Of a DNA stretch of 64,000 nt, positions 42,301 to 50,373 are shown piece by piece. A program made the translations under genes and the position numbers. The stretch is taken from contig NZ_LAYY01000005.1 in the NCBI RefSeq assembly GCF_000986785.1, positions 124,001 to 188,000 of the forward strand, in the 5' to 3' direction. The notes under the pieces are model-generated. The model worked only from the letters and a program-made list of their open reading frames with translations, had not been told where the DNA came from and did no database searches. Positions within the stretch are counted from its first letter, which is position 1; each line of letters starts with the position of its first letter. This stretch comes from Mesobacillus campisalis (GTDB lineage: Bacteria; Bacillota; Bacilli; Bacillales; Cytobacillaceae).

Positions 42301-43857
42301 ATGAAAAATGCTACGACAGTTTTTTATGTATCATTAGCCATTGTAGCTGGTCTTGTTTTAATGGGGATTGCGATGCCCGCAACCTTGGAACAGGTTACTA
42401 GCAGTGCTCAAGGTGTGATTACGGATACTTTTGGGTGGTACTACCTTCTGCTTGTTACGTTATTGGTGGGTGTGTGCTTCTATTTATTAGCTAGTCCAGT
42501 TGGCCGGATTAAGCTCGGGAAACCGGAGGATAAGCCTGAGTTTTCACGTCCAACTTGGCTTGCAATGCTTTTTAGTGCGGGTATTGGCGTTGGGCTGTTG
42601 TTTTATGGAACAGCTGAACCGATCAGCCATTACATGATTAGTTCTCCTACAGGCACGGAGGGGACGGACCAGGGGATTAAGGATGCGATGAGATTCACGT
42701 TCTTCCATTACGGAATCCATGCATGGGCCATCTATGGTTCGATTGCGCTGGCTCTGGCTTATTTCACTTTTAGAAAAGGGGAAAAGAGCCTGATTAGCCG
42801 GACACTGCGGCCGCTGATCGGAAAACATGCGGATGGAGCGGTAGGGAAGGCGATCGACGTCACGGCGGTCGTTGCGACGGTTTTGGGGGTCGCTACCTCG
42901 CTGGGCTTTGGCGTCATGCAAATCAACGGTGGAATGTCCTATCTTTTTGATATTCCAAGTTCCATGACAAACCAAACAATCATTATGGTCGTTGTGACCG
43001 TCTTATTCATGATTTCGGCTTTAACAGGCTTGAGTAAAGGGATTAAGATTCTCAGCAACTTGAATATGGGGCTTACGGCTGTCCTCTTCGTGATTGTCCT
43101 GGTATTGGGGCCGACTCTTTTTATCCTTAACTTGTTTACCGATACTTTGGGTGCTTATGTGCAGAACTTCATGAACATGAGCTTGCGGATTTCGCCCATG
43201 AATGAAGAGGGTCGCAGCTGGATCAATGGCTGGACGATCTTTTATTGGGCATGGTGGATTGCCTGGTCTCCATTTGTCGGTGTGTTTATTGCGAGAGTTT
43301 CAAAGGGACGGACGATTCGTGAGTTCGTTGTCTATGTCCTGATGATTCCGTCCCTAATCGGATTCCTCTGGTTTACCACCTTTGGAGGTACAGCCATTTT
43401 CACGGAAGCTACAGGGCTGCTTTCAGTTTCTTCATTAGCGACCGAGGAATCTCTGTTCGGCGTGCTGCAAGGCTTCCCAGGCAGCATGGCTCTTTCCTTG
43501 CTAGCCGTGGTGATCATAATTACGTTCCTTGTCACATCCGCTGACTCCGGCACCTTTGTTCTGGGAATGATGACAACGAATGGATCGCTAAACCCAAGTG
43601 TACCGATTAAAGTGACTTGGGGAGTCCTTCTATCAACAAGCGCGCTTGCCCTTATTTATTCCGGAGGCCTGCAAGCCCTGCAAAACACCATGATCATTGC
43701 CGCTCTGCCATTCTCAGCTGTCATGGTGTTAATGGTCACAAGCTTGGTAAAAGCATTGAACCAAGAAGCAAAAGAGCTCGGACTTGGCCAGATTCCAGTG
43801 AAACAACCTAGAACCGTAGAGAAACGAAGGAAAGAGGTCGTTTCGGAAGCAGGTTGA
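42301..43857 (+). CDS. BCCT-family transporter (betaine/carnitine/choline type)
   Basis: 518 residues with about 12 membrane segments. BCCT signatures: 'MLFSAGIGVGLLFYGTAEPI', the Trp-rich 'WTIFYWAWWIAWSPFVGVFIARVSKGRTIREF' region (residues 310-340) and 'VTSADSGTFVLGMMT'. It would import a quaternary ammonium compound with sodium or protons. It lies convergent to a sigma-54 activator gene that borders a catabolic operon with a second BCCT. No long C-terminal osmosensor extension is seen, which favours nutrient uptake over osmoprotection. Confidence 0.92.
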   Translation: MKNATTVFYVSLAIVAGLVLMGIAMPATLEQVTSSAQGVITDTFGWYYLLLVTLLVGVCFYLLASPVGRIKLGKPEDKPEFSRPTWLAMLFSAGIGVGLLFYGTAEPISHYMISSPTGTEGTDQGIKDAMRFTFFHYGIHAWAIYGSIALALAYFTFRKGEKSLISRTLRPLIGKHADGAVGKAIDVTAVVATVLGVATSLGFGVMQINGGMSYLFDIPSSMTNQTIIMVVVTVLFMISALTGLSKGIKILSNLNMGLTAVLFVIVLVLGPTLFILNLFTDTLGAYVQNFMNMSLRISPMNEEGRSWINGWTIFYWAWWIAWSPFVGVFIARVSKGRTIREFVVYVLMIPSLIGFLWFTTFGGTAIFTEATGLLSVSSLATEESLFGVLQGFPGSMALSLLAVVIIITFLVTSADSGTFVLGMMTTNGSLNPSVPIKVTWGVLLSTSALALIYSGGLQALQNTMIIAALPFSAVMVLMVTSLVKALNQEAKELGLGQIPVKQPRTVEKRRKEVVSEAG

Positions 43858-43879
43858 TACAAGGGGTTCTCTTGGTCCA

Positions 43880-43911
43880 CTGATGCAAGAGGACGGTTCT
43901 CTTGCCTCACT
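43880..43911. repeat. GGGGACGGTTCT element, left half only
   Basis: TGATGCAAGAGGACGGTTCT followed by CTTGCCTCAC. Confidence 0.7.
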
Positions 43912-43926
43912 ATTATAGTATGATTG

Positions 43927-43965
43927 GAAGGCACATCCTTTTAGAGGATAGTGCCTTCTTTTTTG
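43927..43965 (+). terminator. Terminator of first BCCT gene
   Basis: GAAGGCAC-ATCC / GGAT-A-GTGCCTTC followed by TTTTTTG. Confidence 0.85.
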
Positions 43966-43984
43966 TCTTTACAAGTGAAATTTA

Positions 43985-45358
43985 CTATTGTCCTTTAGTC
44001 ATCTCTGCACAATATTGCCTAATTAACCTGGCTGCTTTCGTTTGGCTTATACCAAGGTCCGTTGCCACTTTTCGGGATGATTGATTCTTTTCATAGGATC
44101 TCTTTACTAACGTTCTTTTGGTTTGATCGAGAGCCTCGTCGAGTGTTTTTGGAAAGGATACTGGGGGAGCATCCCCGATTTTTTCCGTGATTACATCTGG
44201 TAAATCATGCACGTCAATCATCGAATTGCTAATGATGACTAATCTTTCAATTAAGTTTTCAAGCTGGCGTACATTACCAGGCCAGGAATAGTGTGTGAGC
44301 AAGTACAGGCATTCCTCGGAAATGACTTTGTTTTCATTGTATTTTTGGTTGAATTTATTCAAAAAATTGTAGGTCAGAGGGACGATGTCTTCTCTTCTTT
44401 CGCGCAGAGGCGGCAGGAGGATATCAATCACATTTAAACGATAAAATAAATCCTCTCTGAATGCTTTGTTTTTAATCATGGATTCCAGGTTTTGATTCGT
44501 CGCTGCAATGATCCGCACATCCACTTTTTTTACTTCGCTGCTTCCGACAGGAATGAACTGTTTTTCCTGGATAAGCTGAAGGAGTTTTGCCTGTATGGAA
44601 AGAGGCATTTCCCCGATTTCGTCGAGGAATATAGTACCTCCATTTGCCGCTTCAATTAACCCCTGCTTTCCAGACTTATTTGCACCGGTAAAGGCGCCTT
44701 TTGCATAGCCGAAAAGTTCGGACTCCAATAGTTCCTCTGGAATGGCCGCGCAGTTGATGGCGAGAAAGGGGCGATTTCGCCGATTGCTGACTTTGTGGAT
44801 ATATTGGGACAATGCCCCTTTTCCTGTACCGGATTCCCCGAGGATGAGGATATTCGAATCTGTAGGTGCTACCTTTTTGCAGAGCTCCAGAATTTTTTTG
44901 ATTTTGCTGCTGTTGGTGACGATACTTTTTTCTTCCTCACTCTGCTGAGTCAGATTTGACTCGCTTTTTTCGTTTCCTGCATTGAATACTTTCATTTTTT
45001 GGCTTTGGGTCGAGGTAATCACAACAAGTTCAATTTCATTCTTATTATTCAATATAGGAATGGCAGTTGTCAGGAGTTCCATACCGATGTATGTTTGCTG
45101 CTTCATATAGCAAGGCTGTTTCCTTCGATACACTTCTGGAACAATCGAGGGTTTCCAATATCCTTTTTCAAAGAGCTCCAGGTTGTATTTGCCGATTACA
45201 TCACTGGGCTTAAGACCGTAATGCCTTTCACACACCTTATTTACATATACAATCCGCGCTTCCCCGTCTAAAACAAAAATCTCATCCGAAGAATAGTCAA
45301 GAATCTTTAATAGAGTTTCAAGTGTCATTTCCACATTCCCTGTGGGATTTGGAATCAT
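43985..45358 (-). CDS. Sigma-54-dependent activator with PAS sensor (RocR/BkdR type)
   Basis: 457 residues. A PAS domain (about 14-110, 'ILDYSSDEIFVLDGEARIVYVN') is followed by the AAA+ domain with Walker A 'GESGTGKGALSQ', the sigma-54 contact loop 'ELFGYAKGAFTGA', Walker B 'GGTIFLDEIGEMP' and arginine finger region 'REDLFYRLNVIDILLPPLRER'. A C-terminal Fis-type HTH ends 'SRKVATDLGISQTKAARLI'. Such proteins hydrolyse ATP to open sigma-54 promoters. AGGGGG precedes the start. It is divergent from an operon with a perfect -24/-12 promoter, with dyads in between that could be its enhancer sites. Confidence 0.94.
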   Translation of the reverse strand: MIPNPTGNVEMTLETLLKILDYSSDEIFVLDGEARIVYVNKVCERHYGLKPSDVIGKYNLELFEKGYWKPSIVPEVYRRKQPCYMKQQTYIGMELLTTAIPILNNKNEIELVVITSTQSQKMKVFNAGNEKSESNLTQQSEEEKSIVTNSSKIKKILELCKKVAPTDSNILILGESGTGKGALSQYIHKVSNRRNRPFLAINCAAIPEELLESELFGYAKGAFTGANKSGKQGLIEAANGGTIFLDEIGEMPLSIQAKLLQLIQEKQFIPVGSSEVKKVDVRIIAATNQNLESMIKNKAFREDLFYRLNVIDILLPPLRERREDIVPLTYNFLNKFNQKYNENKVISEECLYLLTHYSWPGNVRQLENLIERLVIISNSMIDVHDLPDVITEKIGDAPPVSFPKTLDEALDQTKRTLVKRSYEKNQSSRKVATDLGISQTKAARLIRQYCAEMTKGQ

Positions 45359-45387
45359 CAGGTGCAGCCCCCTAACATAGGATAGTG

Positions 45388-45401
45388 AGTCATTTTTGAC
45401 T
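45388..45401. promoter_or_regulatory. Candidate enhancer dyad for the sigma-54 activator
   Basis: AGTCA-TTTT-TGACT is a perfect inverted repeat about 97 bases upstream of the -24 element. A related GACT-TTA-AGTC partly overlaps at 45398-45408. Position suits an upstream activating site; binding inferred. Confidence 0.5.
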
Positions 45402-45497
45402 TTAAGTCTTAGTTATTCGAGTCCATTTTAACTCAAATTGATGGATATTTCAGTGAATTTTAAATCTTTTTGCCAACTTTCAAGGGTTTAACACTTT

Positions 45498-45513
45498 TGG
45501 CACAGTACTTGCA
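45498..45513 (+). promoter_or_regulatory. Sigma-54 (-24/-12) promoter
   Basis: TGGCACAGTACTTGCA matches the consensus TGGCAC-N5-TTGC(A/T) exactly. It lies 40 bases before the ferredoxin-reductase start and opposite the sigma-54 activator gene. Confidence 0.92.
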
Positions 45514-45552
45514 TTAGAAAGGATGTATGGAAAATTAAAAGGAGGTTTCGTA

Positions 45553-46569
45553 ATGGAGCATCGCAATCTTTCCGATTTCATCATTATCGGGGGAGGCCCG
45601 GTCGGGTTATTTACTGCTTTTTATGGAGGGATGCGCCAGGCATCAGTGAAAATCATTGAAAGCCTTCCGCAGTTGGGCGGACAATTATCAGCACTGTATC
45701 CGGAAAAATATATTTATGACATTGCTGGTTTTCCAAAAATCAGGGCCCAGGAGCTAGTGGATAATCTGCTTAGACAAATGGGTCAGTTTCAACCGGAAAT
45801 TTGCCTGGAAGAGTCTGTTGAAACTATCGTCCGAAAACATGATCAAACATTTGCCGTCACCACCAATAAAGGTACCCATCATGCAAGAGCGGTGATTATT
45901 ACGGCAGGGAATGGCGCCTTTCAGCCGCGAAAGTTAAATATTGAAGGTGAAGAAAGGTTTGAGAAAGCCAATCTCCACTATTTTGTTCAAGATATAAACC
46001 AGTTTGCCGGTAAAAGGGTGGCCATTTTCGGCGGGGGAGATTCAGCTGTTGATTGGGCCCTCATGCTTGAGCCAATTGCGGAAAAAGTAACGCTCATTCA
46101 TAGAAGGGAGAAATTCAGGGCCCATGAGCACAGTGTCAACCAGCTTGAAAGTTCAAAGGTAGAAGTTTTAACTCCGTATGTGCCAGTTAAGCTAGCCGGA
46201 AAAGAAGAGATCGAGAAAGTGATTGTAAAAGACACTAAGAGCGGGGAGCCGATGGCAATTGAAATCGATCACGTTCTGGTTAATTTCGGATTTGTCTCTT
46301 CACTCGGTCCCATTAAGGATTGGGGCCTGGAAATAGAAAAAAACTCTATTTTGGTCAACTCCAAAATGGAGACAAGCATTCAGGGGATTTATGCCGCGGG
46401 AGACATCTGCACCTATGACGGGAAAGTGAAGCTTATTGCCAGCGGTTTTGGTGAGGCGCCGACAGCTGTGAGCAATGCCAAGGCATACATTCACCCAGGT
46501 TCAAAAGTACAGCCGCTTCACAGTACCAGTATTATGGGCGAGAAGGAAAAGGCAACCTCTGCCACCTAA
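45553..46569 (+). CDS. Thioredoxin-reductase-like ferredoxin-NADP reductase (YumC type)
   Basis: About 338 residues. FAD motif '[20 protein letters not shown]', NADP motif '[17 protein letters not shown]', and '[25 protein letters not shown]' at the C-terminus match type-2 FNR. No CxxC redox pair is present, which separates it from thioredoxin reductases. ATG 45553 follows AAAGGAGG. It is the first gene after the sigma-54 promoter and precedes a Rieske oxygenase that needs an electron source. It therefore probably feeds electrons, via a ferredoxin coded elsewhere, to that oxygenase. Confidence 0.88.
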   Translation: MEHRNLSDFIIIGGGPVGLFTAFYGGMRQASVKIIESLPQLGGQLSALYPEKYIYDIAGFPKIRAQELVDNLLRQMGQFQPEICLEESVETIVRKHDQTFAVTTNKGTHHARAVIITAGNGAFQPRKLNIEGEERFEKANLHYFVQDINQFAGKRVAIFGGGDSAVDWALMLEPIAEKVTLIHRREKFRAHEHSVNQLESSKVEVLTPYVPVKLAGKEEIEKVIVKDTKSGEPMAIEIDHVLVNFGFVSSLGPIKDWGLEIEKNSILVNSKMETSIQGIYAAGDICTYDGKVKLIASGFGEAPTAVSNAKAYIHPGSKVQPLHSTSIMGEKEKATSAT

Positions 46570-46628
46570 CAGATAAAGTGACTAGGAAAATTCAAAAAAA
46601 TGAACGGGATACCAAGGAGGAAACTGAG

Positions 46629-47711
46629 ATGACTTATAATAAAGTGCAAAACGCAACGAATCGTACATTTGAAAGAACGTTAACCTATGACAAATACACA
46701 GATCCCAAAGTGTTGGAAAAAGAGATGGAAATGGTCTTTGCAAAATCATGGCAGCTTGTCGGCCATGTCAGCCAGGTGGAGAAAGTCGGAGATTTCTTTA
46801 CTGCAGAGGTGGCAGGAGAGCCGATTATTGTGAACCGCGGCAAAGATGAAGTGGTACGTGCCTTTTATAATGTCTGTCCTCACCGGGCGACAAAGCTTGA
46901 AAAAAACAGTGCCGGCAATAAGAAAATCCTCCAGTGTTCCTATCATGGCTGGACATTCAAGCTTGATGGGCAGCTGAATAAAGCACCTAACTTCCGCGGT
47001 GAAGATGAAAACTGCGTGAAGGATGCCTGTCTGCGTTCTGTCAGGATGGAAATTTTGGAGTCGCTTATTTTCGTGAACCTGGATGATGATGCCAAGCCTT
47101 TAAGTGAATCCTATGGCGATTTCTTCGAGCGGCTGGGAAAGAATCCTTTCTTAAGTGAACTAAAAAGAACCCATCAGAAAACTCGTACCTTCAAGGCCAA
47201 CTGGAAGGCGTTCATGGATAACTATTTGGAATGTGACCATTGTCATGTGGCTCATCCAAGCTTCGTCGCAGCACTTGACATGAATGATTATCAAATCATT
47301 ACTTGTGAAAATTATTCGATTCAAGGCACGGTTGTCAAACCGGACAAAAAATACGGAACAGTAAATTTGAATGAAGCGGAAATGCAGGGAGGGCAATTTT
47401 ATTGGCTGTGGCCGAATTTAATGTTAACGATTTATCCTGGTCCGGGCAACATGGCCTCCATTCAGATCGTCCCGATTGATCATGAAACATCCATGGCTGT
47501 TTACACCTATTATTTCCGTGATGAGAACTTGTCCCAGGCGGAAAAAGACTTAATGGAATTTGCCGAACAGGTTCGCTCGGAGGATATCGAGCTTGTGGAA
47601 TTGGAGCAGATTGGGTTCCGTTCACGTGCATTCAATAAAGGCCGATATTCATCCTCGGAAAAAGCGATTGTTCAATTTCATGAAATGGTATTGGAGGCCC
47701 TAAATGAATAA
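46629..47711 (+). CDS. Rieske non-heme iron oxygenase, CntA/GbcA-like (candidate carnitine or betaine monooxygenase)
   Basis: About 360 residues. The Rieske [2Fe-2S] motif is 'CPHRAT' with 'CSYHGW' (CxH...CxxH). The mononuclear iron site is 'DNYLECDHCHVAHP', where a Glu (LE) takes the position of the bridging Asp found in ring-hydroxylating dioxygenases, as reported for carnitine oxygenase CntA. ATG 46629 follows AAGGAGG. The 3' end overlaps the aldehyde dehydrogenase start by 8 bases. With the D-malate-type dehydrogenase and BCCT genes, this resembles E. coli yeaW-yeaU-yeaV. Carnitine would give trimethylamine and malic semialdehyde; glycine betaine demethylation is the main alternative. Confidence 0.85.
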   Translation: MTYNKVQNATNRTFERTLTYDKYTDPKVLEKEMEMVFAKSWQLVGHVSQVEKVGDFFTAEVAGEPIIVNRGKDEVVRAFYNVCPHRATKLEKNSAGNKKILQCSYHGWTFKLDGQLNKAPNFRGEDENCVKDACLRSVRMEILESLIFVNLDDDAKPLSESYGDFFERLGKNPFLSELKRTHQKTRTFKANWKAFMDNYLECDHCHVAHPSFVAALDMNDYQIITCENYSIQGTVVKPDKKYGTVNLNEAEMQGGQFYWLWPNLMLTIYPGPGNMASIQIVPIDHETSMAVYTYYFRDENLSQAEKDLMEFAEQVRSEDIELVELEQIGFRSRAFNKGRYSSSEKAIVQFHEMVLEALNE

Positions 47712-49152
47712 TCAAACTGAAGTTCAATCTGTGAGGAAGTACCTGGTCATTGATGGGGAAAAAATCAAAACCGATAACTACGCGCCGTTATACTCCCCTT
47801 ATTCAGGAGAAGAAATTGCCCAGATCGCCATGGCGGATAAAGCCCAGACTCAAAGGGCCATTGATGCTGCCTATCAAGCACGCAGCGTGATGGCAAAGAT
47901 GCCGGCGTTTAGGAGAGCAGAAATACTTGAAAAAGTCGTTTCGCTTTTAACGGAAAAAGCGGATCAAGCTGCCGAAATCATTACGCGCGAGTCCGCAAAA
48001 CCCATCATGTTCTCAAAAGCAGAAGTTTCAAGAACGATTGAAACCTATAAATTCGCGGCAGAGGAAGCGAAGCGCATTCATGGGGAGACAATCCCGTTTG
48101 ATGCGGCGTCAGGCGGTATTGGCCGGGTTGGCTACACCTTAAGAGAGCCAATCGGTGTCATCGGAGCCATCACCCCTTTTAATTTCCCAATGAATCTGGT
48201 TGCCCATAAGGTAGGGCCAGCCGTGGCGGCAGGGAACACCATTGTCTTAAAGCCAGCATCGCAAACACCGCTTTCGGCATTGTTTATCGCTGAACTTTTC
48301 GAAGAGGCGGGCCTTCCGCCGGGTGCCTTGAATGTCGTGACAGGACCGGGAAGCATAGTGGGAGAAGAACTGGTCCGCAATGACCGGGTAAGCATGATCA
48401 CCTTTACAGGCAGTCCCGAGGTAGGGATTGGCATCCGCAACCGGGCAGGATTAAAGAAAACGACTTTAGAACTTGGCTCCAACTCCGCCCTGATTATTGA
48501 TAAAGATGCCGATGTCGATTCAATCATTGACCGCTGTATCATGGGGGCCTTTTCCAACCAGGGCCAGGTTTGCATCTCGCTTCAGAGAATTTACGCGCAT
48601 GAAGAGATTTATGAGGATTTTACAAAGAAATTCACCGAAGCGGCAAAACAGTTGAAGGTCGGTGACCCGCTCAATCCCGATACGTATATATCATCCATGA
48701 TTTCAAAGGGAGAAGCTGACCGGGTGATGGGCTGGATTGAGGAAACCAACAGCCGCAATGCCGACATTGCGACTGGCGGGAAAATCCGGAACGGTGTTCT
48801 TGAGCCTACGATCATTACCAATGCTGAACCTGACTTGAGCGTTTGCCGCCAGGAAGCCTTTGCCCCTGTTGTGGTGGTAAACAAGTTCAATGCCATGGAA
48901 GAGGCGGTGAAACAAGTGAATGATTCCCGTTTCGGCCTCCAGGCTGGAATCTACACAAATAATGTGAGACATGCCCTGTACGCCGCGCGGGAATTGCACG
49001 TGGGCGGTGTCATCATAAATGACGTTCCCACCTACCGGGTCGACCATATGCCATATGGCGGCGTGAAGGAAAGCGGAACCGGGCGCGAAGGAATCAAATA
49101 TGCGATTGAGGAAATGACAGAAATGAAGTTAATCGTTTGGAACCAAAACTAA
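47704..49152 (+). CDS. Aldehyde dehydrogenase family protein
   Basis: 482 residues. Motifs: 'ITPFNFPMNLVAHKVGPAVAAGN', spread over residues 155-178; 'FTGSPEVG'; catalytic Glu in 'TLELGSNSALI'; and nucleophile Cys in 'FSNQGQVCISLQRI'. It oxidises an aldehyde with NAD(P). It is translationally coupled to the Rieske gene, so its substrate is probably the aldehyde that enzyme releases, malic semialdehyde if carnitine is the start compound. The subgroup resembles glyceraldehyde/phosphonoacetaldehyde dehydrogenases, so substrate is inferred from context. Confidence 0.9.
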   Translation: MNNQTEVQSVRKYLVIDGEKIKTDNYAPLYSPYSGEEIAQIAMADKAQTQRAIDAAYQARSVMAKMPAFRRAEILEKVVSLLTEKADQAAEIITRESAKPIMFSKAEVSRTIETYKFAAEEAKRIHGETIPFDAASGGIGRVGYTLREPIGVIGAITPFNFPMNLVAHKVGPAVAAGNTIVLKPASQTPLSALFIAELFEEAGLPPGALNVVTGPGSIVGEELVRNDRVSMITFTGSPEVGIGIRNRAGLKKTTLELGSNSALIIDKDADVDSIIDRCIMGAFSNQGQVCISLQRIYAHEEIYEDFTKKFTEAAKQLKVGDPLNPDTYISSMISKGEADRVMGWIEETNSRNADIATGGKIRNGVLEPTIITNAEPDLSVCRQEAFAPVVVVNKFNAMEEAVKQVNDSRFGLQAGIYTNNVRHALYAARELHVGGVIINDVPTYRVDHMPYGGVKESGTGREGIKYAIEEMTEMKLIVWNQN

Positions 49153-49170
49153 TTTTAAAAGGAGATTTAT

Positions 49171-50262
49171 GTGAAAACATATAAGATTGCTGTTATTGCA
49201 GGAGATGGAATTGGCCCTGAGGTCATTGATGCGGGGATTGAAGTGTTAAAAAAAGCAGCAGCCCTTGATTCCACCTTCCAGTTTCAATTCACCTACTTTC
49301 CGTGGGGCTGTGAGTTCTATACGAAACACGGAAAAATGATGGATGAGAATGGCATCGACCAGCTGAAAGAGTTTGATGCGATTTATTTGGGGGCAGTCGG
49401 GTTCCCCGGCGTCCCTGACCATATCTCATTATGGGATCTTCTGTTAAGGATCCGAAAAGAGTTTGATCAATATGTCAACATTCGGCCTGTACGATTGCTT
49501 AAAGGGGCGAAAACTTCTTTAATGGATGTAAAACGCGAAGACATCAATATGCTATTTATCAGGGAAAATAGTGAGGGTGAATATTCTGGAGCCGGTGAAT
49601 GGCTGTTTAAAGGACGGGAAAACGAAGTTGTCATGCAAAACAGTGTGTTCTCGCGGAAAGGAACCGAAAGGATTATACGGTATGCATTTGAAACTGCCAA
49701 AAATCAGAAAAGGTCCCTGACGAGCATATCGAAAGCCAATGCTCTAAACTATTCCATGGTATTCTGGGATCAGGTTTTCGAGGAAGTCAGTGCCGAATAT
49801 CCTGAGGTGGAAACATCCTCCTATCTTGTCGATGCGGCCGCCATGCTGATGATCAAGGACCCAAAAAGGTTTGAAGTGGTGGTAACCTCGAACTTGTTTG
49901 GAGATATATTAACAGACTTGGGTGCTGCTATCGCCGGCGGAATTGGGCTTGCAGCCGGGGCAAATATCAATCCTGAAAGGAACTATCCATCGATGTTCGA
50001 GCCCATACACGGCTCCGCCCCTGATATCGCAGGCAAGGGAATCGCGAATCCGCTTGCGGCCATTTGGTCAGCCAGTCAAATGCTCGATTTCTTTGGCTAT
50101 GAATCTTATGGAAAAGAAGTGCTGAACGCAATAGAAGAGCTGTTGACAGAGGGTCAGGTTCTCACTCCGGATATGGGTGGAACTGCTTCCACACAGGAAG
50201 TAGCAGAAAGAATAGTAGAAATAATGGATTCCCGGATCGCATCGGGCAAATTGCACGTGTAA
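49171..50262 (+). CDS. D-malate/tartrate dehydrogenase (DmlA/YeaU/TtuC-like)
   Basis: 363 residues of the isocitrate/isopropylmalate dehydrogenase family. Seen: 'IAVIAGDGIGPEVIDAG', 'LFIRENSEGEYSGAG' (substrate loop of the tartrate/D-malate group), 'ITSNLFGDILTD'-like 'VVTSNLFGDILTDLGAAIAGG' and 'FEPIHGSAPDIAGKG'. It oxidatively decarboxylates D-malate or a relative to pyruvate. GTG follows AAAAGGAG. Fourth gene of the sigma-54 operon; it would convert malate from the aldehyde dehydrogenase step to pyruvate. Confidence 0.9.
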   Translation: MKTYKIAVIAGDGIGPEVIDAGIEVLKKAAALDSTFQFQFTYFPWGCEFYTKHGKMMDENGIDQLKEFDAIYLGAVGFPGVPDHISLWDLLLRIRKEFDQYVNIRPVRLLKGAKTSLMDVKREDINMLFIRENSEGEYSGAGEWLFKGRENEVVMQNSVFSRKGTERIIRYAFETAKNQKRSLTSISKANALNYSMVFWDQVFEEVSAEYPEVETSSYLVDAAAMLMIKDPKRFEVVVTSNLFGDILTDLGAAIAGGIGLAAGANINPERNYPSMFEPIHGSAPDIAGKGIANPLAAIWSASQMLDFFGYESYGKEVLNAIEELLTEGQVLTPDMGGTASTQEVAERIVEIMDSRIASGKLHV

Positions 50263-50271
50263 AAGTCTTCG

Positions 50272-50305
50272 ATATCATAGGAAGAACCACATTTTCTTCC
50301 TATGA
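50272..50305. promoter_or_regulatory. Hairpin before second BCCT gene
   Basis: ATCATAGGAAGAA / TTCTTCCTATGAT forms a strong stem with a short loop; the following ATAATACTCTTTT is a poor T-run. Either a weak terminator or an mRNA-processing loop. Confidence 0.6.
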
Positions 50306-50373
50306 TATAATACTCTTTTAAAACGAAACCGCTTACACGAAAAATGCACTATTCATATACAAGGAGTGTTGAC

